Assembly (NCBI GenBank): GCA_023266195.1
Contig: JAHFRP010000010.1
Coordinates: forward strand, 62,001 to 126,000
Reading direction: 5' to 3'
Source: Sulfuricella sp.
GTDB taxonomy: Bacteria; Pseudomonadota; Gammaproteobacteria; Burkholderiales; Sulfuricellaceae
Length of the DNA stretch: 64,000 nt
Below the pieces are notes generated by a model. It ran no database searches. It was not told the origin of the DNA and worked only from the letters and a program-made list of their open reading frames with translations. Below are positions 1-9,176 of the stretch, piece by piece. Position numbers and translations under genes: made by a program. Every line of letters begins with the position of its first letter. The stretch's first letter is position 1.

Positions 1-1
1 C

Positions 2-820
2 GGCGCCGATCTCGCCAATCTGGTGAACGAGGCGGCGCTGTTCGCTGCTCGCAGCAACAAGCGTCTGGTCGATATGGAAGATTTCGAGCACGCCAAGGAC
101 AAGATCATGATGGGTGCGGAGCGCCGTTCCATCGTCATGCCGGAACACGAGCGCCGCAATACGGCGTACCACGAGTCCGGCCACACGGTGGTGGCGAGGT
201 TGCTGCCCAAAACCGATCCGGTGCACAAGGTCACCATCATTCCGCGTGGCCGCGCCTTGGGTGTAACCATGCAGTTGCCGACGGAGGACCGCTACAGCAT
301 GGACCGCGAGCATATTTTGCAGAACATTGCGGTGCTCTTCGGCGGGCGCATCGCCGAGGAAGTGTTCATGGGCCAGATGACCACCGGCGCCTCCAACGAC
401 TTCGAACGTGCCACCGAAATGGCGCGCCGCATGGTGACGCAGTGGGGCATGTCCGATGCGCTGGGGCCGATGGTCTACGGCGAGAACGAGGGTGAAGTGT
501 TTCTCGGCCGCTCCGTGACCACCCACAAGAACGTGTCGGAAGCCACCATGCAGAAGGTGGATGCCGAGATCCGCCGCATCGTGGATGCGCAGTACGCCCT
601 GGCGCGCCGCCTGATCGAGGAAAACCGCGACAAGATCGAAGTCATGACGCAGGCGCTGCTGGAATGGGAAACCATCGATGCCGACCAGATCGCCGACATC
701 ATGGAAGGCCACGCGCCGCGTCCGCCCAAGCCGAGCCAGACGATGCCGATGCCACCCACGGACAGCGCGCCCACCGCGCCCGCTACCCCGGCCGCCTCTC
801 ATCCGGCGCAGGAAACGTAA
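2..820 (+). CDS. ftsH: ATP-dependent zinc metalloprotease FtsH, C-terminal part (5' truncated by window)
   Basis: Only the last 272 codons are present; the reading frame is open to the window edge, so the start lies upstream. The piece begins at the end of the AAA+ module and contains the M41 peptidase domain with the zinc motif HESGH (nt about 170-184) and the family segment GASNDFERAT. FtsH is an inner-membrane hexameric protease that degrades misfolded membrane proteins and short-lived regulators. The C-terminal tail is a proline/alanine-rich, probably disordered extension. folP and glmM follow on the same strand, the conserved proteobacterial order. Confidence 0.97.
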   Translation, partial: GADLANLVNEAALFAARSNKRLVDMEDFEHAKDKIMMGAERRSIVMPEHERRNTAYHESGHTVVARLLPKTDPVHKVTIIPRGRALGVTMQLPTEDRYSMDREHILQNIAVLFGGRIAEEVFMGQMTTGASNDFERATEMARRMVTQWGMSDALGPMVYGENEGEVFLGRSVTTHKNVSEATMQKVDAEIRRIVDAQYALARRLIEENRDKIEVMTQALLEWETIDADQIADIMEGHAPRPPKPSQTMPMPPTDSAPTAPATPAASHPAQET

Positions 821-830
821 TTGGGTAATT

Positions 831-924
831 GAGTGAGGGGTCAGGAGTGAAGAGTGAGGAGTGGGAAACTGCAAACCTCACCGATTTTCTCCTCACTCCT
901 CGCTTCTCACTCCTCACTCCTCCC
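831..924. repeat. purine-rich palindromic intergenic repeat, family A copy 1
   Basis: The ftsH-folP gap consists of degenerate tandem GAGTGAGGAG units (831-865), a short spacer, and the reverse-complement units CTCCTCACTC (889-924), so the RNA could form a long imperfect hairpin. A second copy lies between nuoK and nuoL at 27490-27551. It creates an artificial upstream extension of the folP reading frame to 829, which should not be taken as coding. Confidence 0.75.
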
Positions 925-1755
925 ATGCTTCACTGCGGCAATTTCCGTCTTCCCCTTCATCGCCCGTTGATCATGGGTATCGTCAACGTCACGCCCGATT
1001 CGTTTTCCGACGGCGGGCGTTTCGTTTCGCCTTCCGCCGCTATTGAGCAGGCCTGTCGCCTGGTGGAGGAGGGCGCCGACCTGCTCGATGTCGGTGGCGA
1101 GTCGTCGCGCCCCGGTGCGCTTCCGGTCAGTGTCGAGGAAGAGCTGCGCCGGGTGTTGCCGGTCGTCGAGGCGCTACGGAACGGAAACGTGCCTGTGTCG
1201 GTGGACACCTGCAAGACGGAAGTGATGCGTGCGGTGATCGGCGCGGGGGCCGCGATGATCAACGACATTGACGCACTGCAAGGCAATGGCGCGCTGGCTG
1301 CGGTGGCGGATTCCAATGTGGCGGTGTGCCTGATGCACAAACAGGGCTCGGCGCAGACCATGCAGCTTACCCCCGGCTATCGGGACGTCGTCGCGGAGGT
1401 CGCGGCCTTCCTGGCAGCGCGAATGGCTGCGGCCGACGCGGCCGGAATAGGCCGCGAGCGGATAACGGTGGATCCCGGCTTTGGTTTCGGCAAGACGCTG
1501 GAGCACAATGTCGAGCTGCTGCGCCGGCTCGACCGCTTCCGGGCGCTGGGCGTGCCGGTGCTGGCGGGGCTGTCGCGCAAGTCCATGCTCGGCCTGTTGG
1601 CCGGCATCGAGCGGGCCGAGGCGAGGGTTCACGCCAGCGTTGCCGCGGCTATACTGGCAGTACAAAAAGGCGCGAAGATTATCCGCGTGCACGACGTAAA
1701 GGCAACCCGTGAAGCCTTGCAGATCGTGGACGCCATCGAGGGAAACCATGACTAG
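925..1755 (+). CDS. folP: dihydropteroate synthase
   Basis: 276 residues. Condenses dihydropterin pyrophosphate with p-aminobenzoate in folate synthesis; the target of sulfonamides. The signatures are [16 protein letters not shown] near residue 16-31 and the second pterin-binding segment [14 protein letters not shown], followed by VDPGFGFGK and [10 protein letters not shown] chose ATG 925 because the frame upstream is made only of the palindromic repeat and homologues begin just before the RPLIMGIVN strand. The 3' end overlaps the glmM start by 8 bases, so the two are translationally linked. Confidence 0.96.
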   Translation: MLHCGNFRLPLHRPLIMGIVNVTPDSFSDGGRFVSPSAAIEQACRLVEEGADLLDVGGESSRPGALPVSVEEELRRVLPVVEALRNGNVPVSVDTCKTEVMRAVIGAGAAMINDIDALQGNGALAAVADSNVAVCLMHKQGSAQTMQLTPGYRDVVAEVAAFLAARMAAADAAGIGRERITVDPGFGFGKTLEHNVELLRRLDRFRALGVPVLAGLSRKSMLGLLAGIERAEARVHASVAAAILAVQKGAKIIRVHDVKATREALQIVDAIEGNHD

Positions 1756-3103
1756 AAAATATTTCGGCACCGACGGCGTGCGCGGCAAGGTCGGCGAAGG
1801 CCCGATCACGCCAGATTTCGTGATGCGTCTGGGCTACGCCGCCGGCGGAGTGCTGGCGGCCCAAGAGAAGCTGCCGCAGGGGGAGCACCCCGCAGTGGTG
1901 ATCGGCAAGGACACCCGAATTTCCGGCTACATGCTGGAATCCGCCCTGCAGGCCGGGCTTTCCGCCGCCGGGGTGGACGTGCTGCTGCTCGGACCGATGC
2001 CGACGCCGGCGGTGGCCTACCTCACCCGTGCCTTGCGCGCTCAGGCGGGCATCGTCATCAGCGCGTCGCACAACCCGTTCGAAGACAACGGCATCAAGTT
2101 TTTCTCCGCCCTCGGCACCAAGCTGCCGGATCAAACCGAGCAAGCGATCGAGACCGCGCTGGACGAGCCGATGACGACCATGGCATCGGCGCAGTTGGGC
2201 AAGGCGCGTCGCATCAACGATGCCGCCGGGCGCTATATCGAGTTCTGCAAAAGCGCCTTTCCCAACGAACTCGATCTGCGCGGCCTCAAGATCGTAGTGG
2301 ACTGCGCCCATGGCGCGACCTACCACGTTGCGCCGCCGGTGTTCCACGAGCTGGGGGCGGAAGTGTTCGCCATCGGCGACCGTCCCGATGGGCTCAACAT
2401 CAATCGCGAATGCGGCGCCACCAGCCCGCAGGCGTTGCAGGAAGCGGTCAAGCGGCATCGGGCCGACCTCGGCATCGCCCTCGACGGCGACGGCGACCGC
2501 CTGATCATGGTGGACGAAAAAGGCGAGGTGTACGATGGCGACCAGCTGCTTTACGTGATCGCCAAGCACCGCCACCAGCAGGGTCTGCTCAAGGGCGGCG
2601 TGGTGGGCACGCAGATGACCAACCTCGGCATGGAGCATGCGCTGAGCAAGTTGAAGATTCCCTTCGAACGCGCCAAGGTAGGCGACCGCTACGTGCTGGA
2701 AATGCTCAATCAGCGCGGCTGGCAGGTGGGTGGAGAAGGCTCCGGCCATATCCTGTGCCTCGACCGGCACAGCACCGGCGACGGCATCGTCTCGGCGCTG
2801 CAAGTTTTGCTGGCGTTGCGGATGGCGAAGGCCACCCTGAGCGAATTCACCCGCGACCTGACGCTTTATCCGCAGGTGCTGATCAACGTGCCGGTGATCA
2901 AGGGCTTCGATTTCCGCGACAGCGTCCAGATCCAGGCGAAGGTGGCGGAAGCGGAATGCGGGCTGGATGGCGCCGGACGGGTGCTGCTGCGCGCATCGGG
3001 AACGGAGCCGCTGCTGCGGGTGATGGTGGAAGGCAAATCCGGCGAGAAGGTCAACCACTGGGCCGGGGTCATCGCCGATACGGTGCGCCAGGCGGTGGGG
3101 TGA
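1748..3103 (+). CDS. glmM: phosphoglucosamine mutase
   Basis: 451 residues. Interconverts glucosamine-6-phosphate and glucosamine-1-phosphate for UDP-GlcNAc, and thus peptidoglycan and LPS, synthesis. It starts with [11 protein letters not shown]; the phosphoserine loop is [16 protein letters not shown], the metal-binding loop is DGDGDR and the C-terminal phosphate-binding loop is [15 protein letters not shown] 1748 gives the standard N-terminus; the frame extends further up inside folP but that part is not conserved. Confidence 0.97.
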   Translation: MTRKYFGTDGVRGKVGEGPITPDFVMRLGYAAGGVLAAQEKLPQGEHPAVVIGKDTRISGYMLESALQAGLSAAGVDVLLLGPMPTPAVAYLTRALRAQAGIVISASHNPFEDNGIKFFSALGTKLPDQTEQAIETALDEPMTTMASAQLGKARRINDAAGRYIEFCKSAFPNELDLRGLKIVVDCAHGATYHVAPPVFHELGAEVFAIGDRPDGLNINRECGATSPQALQEAVKRHRADLGIALDGDGDRLIMVDEKGEVYDGDQLLYVIAKHRHQQGLLKGGVVGTQMTNLGMEHALSKLKIPFERAKVGDRYVLEMLNQRGWQVGGEGSGHILCLDRHSTGDGIVSALQVLLALRMAKATLSEFTRDLTLYPQVLINVPVIKGFDFRDSVQIQAKVAEAECGLDGAGRVLLRASGTEPLLRVMVEGKSGEKVNHWAGVIADTVRQAVG

Positions 3104-3284
3104 GGGGGCCGGCGTCGTGGATGGCTGGTGCGAAGGCCGATCACCAGCAGGCGTAGGGCGCAAACCGAAGGGCATCGCGCCGCATGTCTGTCAAATAGCC
3201 GGTCGCCGCGCTCATCGACGTGTTCATGGGAGAGCGCCCAAACTCGCCGGTATTCGAGGGTGTTTCATACGGCGCAGTGAATTG

Positions 3285-4130
3285 CTAATTTTTGCTTGCG
3301 GAAATCCCCAGCAGCCACGGTTCCAGCCGTTGTCCGAAAGCTACGCTGGCTTCGAACGACTGTTTCGCGGGGGCGCCGTGTGTCCGACGCGGCCCGCCTT
3401 CGAACGTGGCGTGATATTCGCGGGGTACATGGATTTCGTCGATGCCGATGCGGTCGATATAACCCGCGAGCTTGCTTTTCCCGGCAATGACCTGTGGGCG
3501 CACCAGGGCGCGCACGATGGCATAGCGGCCGCGGTCGGGATAGCGGGCGCGCAGCCCGGCAAGATTCAATCCAGCATCGACGGCGAAGAGGCGGCTGTTG
3601 TCCTGCTCCTCCCGCCTGGCGTCATCTTGTGCGCGCTTGGCGTTGTCCTTCATTGCCTTGTCGTCGGGCAGAGCCGCGAGCTTGGCAACCTGTTCTGTCG
3701 CGTTCTGTTGGGCGCGTTGCAAGGCCTGCCGGTAGGCTGGCCCATCCAGTTCGAGAACCAGCAACACTTCCTTGCCGAGCTGGCGGACTGACCGGCCTTG
3801 GTTGTCCAGCATGCTTGCGGGCGGGCCGACATCGAAGCCCAGGCTGGCCATCTTGGCTTGATCCAACCAAGCCGGACTTCCGCCGGAGTAGGAGTAATTC
3901 CAGCTCTTTTCGGCCGAAGGAACCCGCCAATTGATCCGCAAAGTGACGCCGCTGTTCTCGCGGTTTATCTCCCAGGCTTGCGGCTGCTGCAGCTCGCGTT
4001 GGGTCAGCTTGAGCATGCTTTCCGGCTCGCCCGAGCGATTCCGGTAAACACCCAGCAATGCCACGGCATTGGTCAGCATGATCAGCGCCATGCCGGCGAT
4101 CAGCGTGTGCCGCCTTGTCCAGTTTTTCAT
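3285..4130 (-). CDS. DUF4824 family membrane-anchored protein
   Basis: 281 residues of unknown function. An N-terminal signal anchor (about residues 8-27) follows MKNWTRRHTL; the rest is a soluble, probably periplasmic region with a Lys/Arg/Gln-rich helical middle. ATG 4130 overlaps the stop of the DUF2157 gene (ATGA, 4127-4130), so the two are translationally coupled. DUF4824 proteins are usually found as partners of DUF2157 membrane proteins. The family call is from memory of the sequence pattern. Confidence 0.8.
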   Translation of the reverse strand: MKNWTRRHTLIAGMALIMLTNAVALLGVYRNRSGEPESMLKLTQRELQQPQAWEINRENSGVTLRINWRVPSAEKSWNYSYSGGSPAWLDQAKMASLGFDVGPPASMLDNQGRSVRQLGKEVLLVLELDGPAYRQALQRAQQNATEQVAKLAALPDDKAMKDNAKRAQDDARREEQDNSRLFAVDAGLNLAGLRARYPDRGRYAIVRALVRPQVIAGKSKLAGYIDRIGIDEIHVPREYHATFEGGPRRTHGAPAKQSFEASVAFGQRLEPWLLGISASKN

Positions 4131-5197
4131 GCGGCCTCCCGTTTCTGGGCGGACTGACGCAGCCGTTTGATGACAAACAGGAACAGCACGGCGGTCAGGC
4201 CGACCACCAGGAAGAACAGATATTTCGGGAACAACTGCCACCACCAGTCGTAAAACTTGGTGTAGAGGAAGATCACAAAGAAGGTAATGCCGCTGTTCAC
4301 CACTTCTCCCCACTGACGGCGCAAGCCCAGCCAGATCAGTGCCGTGCTTAGCGCGAAACCGGCGATCTGGTAGAAGTGCTCGATCATGGATGCGGGCCAG
4401 CTCAGATAGCTGACAGCCCCCCAGTTGGACAGGATCAGCACCGGCAACAGAAACGACAGGATCGCGAATACCCGGTAGATCGGAGCAAAATCTTCGCGTC
4501 GCCGATGCGGCACCCATTGCGGCAGGAAGAACAGCAGCAGCGACACCGGAAAGAAATTCTCCGGGCGCTCGCCGAAATGTATCCAGTATATTCCGCTCCA
4601 GGTGCCGAAGCGCGCCGCCGTGTAAATGACGATGCAGATAATCCCCGCCGCCAGCAACAGGCGCAGGTCGCAGGCGTAGGCCAGCAGCAGGGCCAGCGCC
4701 GCCCAGGGCAACAGCGCCTTGTCCGAAGGCGTGATGTTGAAAATCTGCCCCAGCATCGCCACGTTCAGCACGAAGCAGGCAAAGGCCACCATCGCCGCCA
4801 GCTTGGTGAAATAGCCCGACGCATCGCGCCCCTGTATCCAAACCGTAACCGCGAAGGTGGAAAGTGCGGCGCCGATCAGGATAACCACCTGCGCCGCCTC
4901 GGTAAAGCGCCCCCAGAATTGGTAGAACAGGAAAAACACGCTCGCCGCCAGCGCTAGCGCGCCAAGGAACGAGGCGATGCGCATGCCCCATGACAACTGC
5001 CTGGAACGCATGTCGCGGTCGATATCGAACGACTGCGCAAAACCGGCGAGCAAATCGTCGTGATGAGAATTCACGGCGGCACGCTGCGCGTCGGCCAGTA
5101 TCAATACGCCTTCGCTTTCCAGGCGCTCCAGCTCCTTGCGGAAGATACGGATATCGTCCGCGCGCTGCTGGGCTTCGATGCGGGAAGGGGTGGTCAT
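4127..5197 (-). CDS. DUF2157 domain multi-spanning membrane protein
   Basis: 356 residues. The N-terminal 70 residues are soluble and helical (ELERLESEGVLI resembles the DUF2157 start); about nine hydrophobic segments follow and the tail is basic. Function unknown. It begins 3 nt after the stop of the ATPase gene upstream (TAA 5201-5203) and ends coupled to the DUF4824 gene, so the three could share a transcript. Confidence 0.8.
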   Translation of the reverse strand: MTTPSRIEAQQRADDIRIFRKELERLESEGVLILADAQRAAVNSHHDDLLAGFAQSFDIDRDMRSRQLSWGMRIASFLGALALAASVFFLFYQFWGRFTEAAQVVILIGAALSTFAVTVWIQGRDASGYFTKLAAMVAFACFVLNVAMLGQIFNITPSDKALLPWAALALLLAYACDLRLLLAAGIICIVIYTAARFGTWSGIYWIHFGERPENFFPVSLLLFFLPQWVPHRRREDFAPIYRVFAILSFLLPVLILSNWGAVSYLSWPASMIEHFYQIAGFALSTALIWLGLRRQWGEVVNSGITFFVIFLYTKFYDWWWQLFPKYLFFLVVGLTAVLFLFVIKRLRQSAQKREAA

Positions 5198-5200
5198 TGT

Positions 5201-7804
5201 TTACGCTTTCCGCCGTTTTGCGGTGTCCTTGCTTCGCCGTTCAATCGCATCCCGCCAAGCTTCCATCGCGCGGATGTCTGTGAGCAGTTCATCTGGCTCA
5301 GGCACTGCAACACCTCCCATGAGTGCCCTGTCGTGCGCGTAGTTGGAGCATTTCGCCATGCCGGCGTCTACTTGGATGTAGTCGTCATCATCGACGACGA
5401 TCTCGGCCAGACGCTGCGTTTCGATGCCCTTGCGGAAGCGAAGGACCACTTTGCGTAGGAGCGCTTCTTCGATGGCGCGCTCCCAGGTCATACGCAGGTG
5501 GAAGTAAGCCTCAACAGTTTGCTTTCGATGTTCTTGTTCTTCACCGTCCTTGTGCAGTTTGGCAATGACTTGGTGCTGGGCCTTCAATGCAGCGATCCGT
5601 TTGACAGTGCTCTTGCCTTCAAATGGAAGTTCCGCGTCAGCTATGCCAAAACCTTCGATGCGACGGGTAAGGCTCTGGGTGGTGATGGGTACACCTGCCA
5701 TCTCTGCTTCCTCAGCAAGGATGCAAAGAAAGTAAATGTCATGCGTGAAAATGATGACTTGGCGTTGCGCAGCCTCATTCACTAAGCGTTTCGCCACGCG
5801 CTCGCGTCGCCGATGGTCGAGCGAGGATATGGGATCATCAAACACGATGCCACCTTTTTCGTCGCTCAGGCTGACTTCGGCGAGGAATGAACCAATGGCA
5901 ATGGCGCGCTGCTCGCCTTCGCTCAGGATTTCTCCAGGGTTGCGGCTCTGCGGAAGTTCCAGCTTGAGCTTGTGCAAAGGCTTTCCCTTGTCCGAGCGGC
6001 TCTGCAATGACACGCTGAGCGTGCCTACGCCTAGCGCCTTGAATTCCCGGTTAAGCGCGTCAGCCAGTTCCTTCGAGATTACCTTGGCGGCCAGTTCCGA
6101 AGCCTTCAAGGAAATATTTCTCGTATCAACAGCCGACAAGCATTGCTTGAGTTTTGCTTGATGCCTGAGGCGAGATAGAGCGGTGACGACGGCATCCTTG
6201 ACTTGGCTCAACCGCACCCGTGCATCAAGTTCATTAAACTGTTTTTGCAATGCGCCGCGGGCCGTTTCATCCGAAGCCAGCATCAATGTTTCGGCTTCAG
6301 TGTCCAATTTGTCAGCGAGCGCCTGAAGCCGTGCTGCCGGGTCGGGCAAGGCCAGCGCGGCACTATCCCACTGATGTGAGATTACGGCTACCTTGATGGT
6401 TTCTTGCCGGGCAATAAGCACCTGCTCAAGGGCTCGTGCGTCCATGGCAAGCTGTGCATCAATGGCCTCGATCTCGCCATAGGTTACATCATCGAGATTC
6501 AGCTTCAAGATATGTGCGGCAAGCGGCGTGTACTCGGCAAACAACGCGGTGCGGTGTTCCTGTGCGGATTTTTCCGTCTCCTGTTGGATGAATGCTTCAA
6601 AGCGCAGCAAGCGCGCTGCCCCCTTGGCGAGAGGTTGTTGGCAGAGAGGGCAAAGCGCATCCGAGCCCAGATCGGGGAATGTTTTATCGGGGTGGGACTC
6701 AAGCACAAATTTGCGGGCAGCATCAAACAGTTCGCGCCATGCATCACCGCCAGTACCCGGAAGTAAATTCTCGCCTTCCTTGAATTGCTTGGCGGCGAGT
6801 CCAGCCGCAGCTTGTGCTACGCGGTAGCTATCTGACAATCCGCGCAGCCTAGCAACCACCGTTTGATCTACCAACGCACCCTTGGCGGTCGCATCCGCTG
6901 CAACGGCAGCGATGCGACGCGCACGTAAGCGCAACTGGGTGGCTTTATCCTTCGGATTGTTCTCCTTCAGGGTCTTTTCCAGTGCGGCATGCGTGGTGAG
7001 TTCTTCAGGTGACAGCGTGGCCAGCACGTCTATCTGATTTGCCGCTGTTTTGGCTGACAGATTTGTGATCAATTTGCCGACTACCGTATCGCCTTGCAAT
7101 GGCGCAAATGCGGTGAGATCGGCGGCGGTTTGCGCGTGCTCAGTCTCGATCAGCGCCTTCAACCGCCGGAAGACTTTTGCCAGCCCCTCGAAAACGTCCA
7201 GCCCATAAGGTACATAAGAAAAATCGTTTTCTTTGTCGAGGTAGGCGCGCGCGCAGTGCGAATCGAATATAGCCAGTGAAGAAAGTTCGGGGGGAGCTGT
7301 TTTGCCATTGATCCAGCATACATCTTGCGCAATGCCATCGATGGCGATCTCGAAAACCGCCTCGGCGATTGCAGATTTGCCCGCAGGGAGATTTGCGTTC
7401 GGGTGAATCGCTTCCATTTGGTCACGCGCACGGCAAGCACGCTTGAGCACACGCGAATAGCCTGACTTGCCCGAGCCGTTATCGCCGTAAATGACGGATA
7501 GCCCGTTGGAGCCGAATGGCAGGCGCTGGTTTTCGGCAATCGCGTTGACGTGCCGCAAATTCTTCATGGCACGCAACTCGACATGAGCCGAACCCTTAGC
7601 TGGTGCAGGAATCCGGTCGGCCGTCAGCGGTTTCGGTGTACGAGTTTTAGGATCGGGAATGTCATGCGCTGCTTTGAGCAGCGCAAACAAATCAGCCTCG
7701 TCATCCGGCGTCAAGTTTTGTTTCGCGAGCAAACGCGCAACAGCATCGCTCTGCCACGTGGGTAGCGATTCTGTCCATTTTAGAATTTCTTGGAGTAGCG
7801 CCAT
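5201..7804 (-). CDS. large SMC/AAA_13-like ATPase with zinc hook; candidate RloC/PrrC-type anticodon nuclease
   Basis: 867 residues. Seen: Walker A GDNGSGKSG at residues 107-115; a helical insert with a single CPLC (C385, C388) like a Rad50 zinc hook; an ABC-type signature LSEGEQRAIAIG; Walker B GGIVFDDPISSLDH; and IIFTHDIYF after it. The C-terminal 140 residues contain R771, E775 and H824. PrrC and RloC anticodon nucleases use an Arg-Glu-His triad with R and E four apart, and RloC couples it to a zinc-hook ATPase, so a tRNA-cleaving defence role is possible. That is inference: the 49-residue E-H spacing is longer than I recall for PrrC, and no restriction genes are adjacent. The alternative is a generic RecF/SMC-like repair or defence ATPase. 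The N-terminus lies near an IS5 insertion. Confidence 0.75.
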   Translation of the reverse strand: MALLQEILKWTESLPTWQSDAVARLLAKQNLTPDDEADLFALLKAAHDIPDPKTRTPKPLTADRIPAPAKGSAHVELRAMKNLRHVNAIAENQRLPFGSNGLSVIYGDNGSGKSGYSRVLKRACRARDQMEAIHPNANLPAGKSAIAEAVFEIAIDGIAQDVCWINGKTAPPELSSLAIFDSHCARAYLDKENDFSYVPYGLDVFEGLAKVFRRLKALIETEHAQTAADLTAFAPLQGDTVVGKLITNLSAKTAANQIDVLATLSPEELTTHAALEKTLKENNPKDKATQLRLRARRIAAVAADATAKGALVDQTVVARLRGLSDSYRVAQAAAGLAAKQFKEGENLLPGTGGDAWRELFDAARKFVLESHPDKTFPDLGSDALCPLCQQPLAKGAARLLRFEAFIQQETEKSAQEHRTALFAEYTPLAAHILKLNLDDVTYGEIEAIDAQLAMDARALEQVLIARQETIKVAVISHQWDSAALALPDPAARLQALADKLDTEAETLMLASDETARGALQKQFNELDARVRLSQVKDAVVTALSRLRHQAKLKQCLSAVDTRNISLKASELAAKVISKELADALNREFKALGVGTLSVSLQSRSDKGKPLHKLKLELPQSRNPGEILSEGEQRAIAIGSFLAEVSLSDEKGGIVFDDPISSLDHRRRERVAKRLVNEAAQRQVIIFTHDIYFLCILAEEAEMAGVPITTQSLTRRIEGFGIADAELPFEGKSTVKRIAALKAQHQVIAKLHKDGEEQEHRKQTVEAYFHLRMTWERAIEEALLRKVVLRFRKGIETQRLAEIVVDDDDYIQVDAGMAKCSNYAHDRALMGGVAVPEPDELLTDIRAMEAWRDAIERRSKDTAKRRKA

Positions 7805-7896
7805 GCATTTTACCTATGGAAACGCAGAACAATTCGAGTCGCGTCGGGATGAACGGATAACGGTGGCAAATTGCCGCGCTGTCGTTTCATCGCACT

Positions 7897-7917
7897 CTCC
7901 GAACGCATCGTTCGGAG
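7897..7917. repeat. perfect 9-bp stem hairpin between ATPase gene and IS5 transposase
   Basis: CTCCGAACG-CAT-CGTTCGGAG is a perfect inverted repeat with a 3-nt loop, but no T-run follows on either strand. It lies between the ATPase start (7804) and the transposase stop (7971). It may belong to the IS end or be a transcription-insulating structure. Confidence 0.5.
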
Positions 7918-7970
7918 GGATTCTTGCGCATCCAGCACCGTAGTTGCGCCTGGGGCATCGATTTCTGGCG

Positions 7971-8906
7971 TCACGGGCACAGCTTTCCCCTGGCAAGATA
8001 TAAGTTGCCCAAGGCGAAGAGCATCACCATCTGTGCGTGGTTCTTGGCCAACCCCCGGTAACGCGCCTTCTTGTGCTTGAAGATGTTCTTGACGACATGG
8101 AACGGGTGCTCGACGCGCGCCCGGATGCTGGCCTTCAGTTTCTCGGCCGCCAGGATCAGCTCCTTCTGCCAGCCTTCGGCCATTTCGCGGATCGGCTTCC
8201 TGCGGCGCGCAATGTGCCATTCGATCACCTGTCCCATCTCGGTCAGCTTCGCTTTCACCTCGGCGCGCTTCTCAACGCCGACGTAGCCGGCATCCGCACC
8301 GACACGGGTTTCTTCTCCCGTGAGCAGCGCCGCCGTCTGGCTGATGTCGCTGACGTTCGCTGCGGTGCTCACCACCGTATGCACCAGACCCGACGCGTCA
8401 TCGGCGCCGATATGACACTTCATGCCGAAGTACCACTGGTTGCCCTTCCTGGTTTGGTGCATGTCCGGGTCGCGGCCGCGATCCTTGTTCTTCGTCGAGG
8501 GCGGCGCGGCGATCAGGGTGGCATCGACCAACGTGCCTTTGCTCATCAGCAAGCCTTTCTCCTTGAGCTGCGCATTGATCTCGGCCAGCATCGCCTGCGT
8601 CAGGTCGTGCGCTTCCAGTAGGTGGCGGAATTTCATCAGCGTCGTGGCATCCGGCACCGACTCGACTGCGAAATCGATGCCGCAGAAGCTCCGTAGCGCC
8701 TGGCTGTCGTAGAGCCCGTCTTCGACCGCCTCGTCGGCCAATCCATACCACTGCTGCACGAAGTACATACGCAGCATGCGTTCAATCCCAATCGGCGGGC
8801 GACCGCGCCGACCCGATGTCGGGTAGTGCGGCTCGATCACCGCTACGAGTTTCGCAAAAGGCACCACCGTCTCCATCTTGCTCAAGAACACGTCGCGCCG
8901 CGTCAC
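7971..8906 (-). CDS. IS5-family transposase, probably with damaged N-terminus
   Basis: 311 residues from GTG 8906. The DDE catalytic parts are present: TLVDATLI (D), the block STKNKDRGRDPDMHQTRKGN, GADAGYVG (D) and SIRARVEHPFHVVKN (E). This is the IS5-subgroup arrangement. The usual leader (…KKQVSFSE…) is readable only in another frame from ATG 8967, and the joining segment is missing, which suggests a small deletion/frameshift between 8907 and 8935. Translation could still start at the internal GTG, so activity is uncertain. Confidence 0.9.
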   Translation of the reverse strand: MTRRDVFLSKMETVVPFAKLVAVIEPHYPTSGRRGRPPIGIERMLRMYFVQQWYGLADEAVEDGLYDSQALRSFCGIDFAVESVPDATTLMKFRHLLEAHDLTQAMLAEINAQLKEKGLLMSKGTLVDATLIAAPPSTKNKDRGRDPDMHQTRKGNQWYFGMKCHIGADDASGLVHTVVSTAANVSDISQTAALLTGEETRVGADAGYVGVEKRAEVKAKLTEMGQVIEWHIARRRKPIREMAEGWQKELILAAEKLKASIRARVEHPFHVVKNIFKHKKARYRGLAKNHAQMVMLFALGNLYLARGKLCP

Positions 8907-8967
8907 CTTCTTCTTCGCTGAAGCTCACTTGTTTTTTCACGCCATTCTCCGCACCGACTTCATTCAT
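7971..8967 (-). mobile_element. IS5-family insertion sequence (ends not resolved)
   Basis: The core of the element is the transposase plus its displaced leader. I could not find a convincing pair of terminal inverted repeats or a target duplication in 7805-7970 and 8968-9030. The true element is therefore somewhat longer than the interval given, or one end is lost. Confidence 0.6.
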
Positions 8968-9176
8968 AAGTCACCAATTATACCATTAGCATGAACCTGG
9001 TTGCGGCGGTTCGTGCGAATAAATCTGCGTTTCCCTATATATATTCAAATCTCAATTATTCATAATAAATATTTAAACCGTGGTGCGTTATTCTTCATGT
9101 TAGACTGTTCTTTACTCTTCCCAATACCCGCGCGTTTACGGGCATACCCGAGCAATAGAGATCGAATCTATATAAT

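Noticed and set aside
829-924. N-terminal extension of folP
   Set aside because: Encoded by the palindromic repeat and absent from the family; ATG 925 is sufficient.
3285-4991. 568-codon frame spanning the DUF4824 gene and part of DUF2157
   Set aside because: It is the DUF4824 gene plus an out-of-frame read of the DUF2157 gene; the real start at 4130 is coupled to the upstream stop.
9008-9025. GGTTCGTGCGAATAA as IS5 terminal repeat
   Set aside because: Resembles an IS5 end but points the wrong way relative to the transposase, and no partner was found at the other side.
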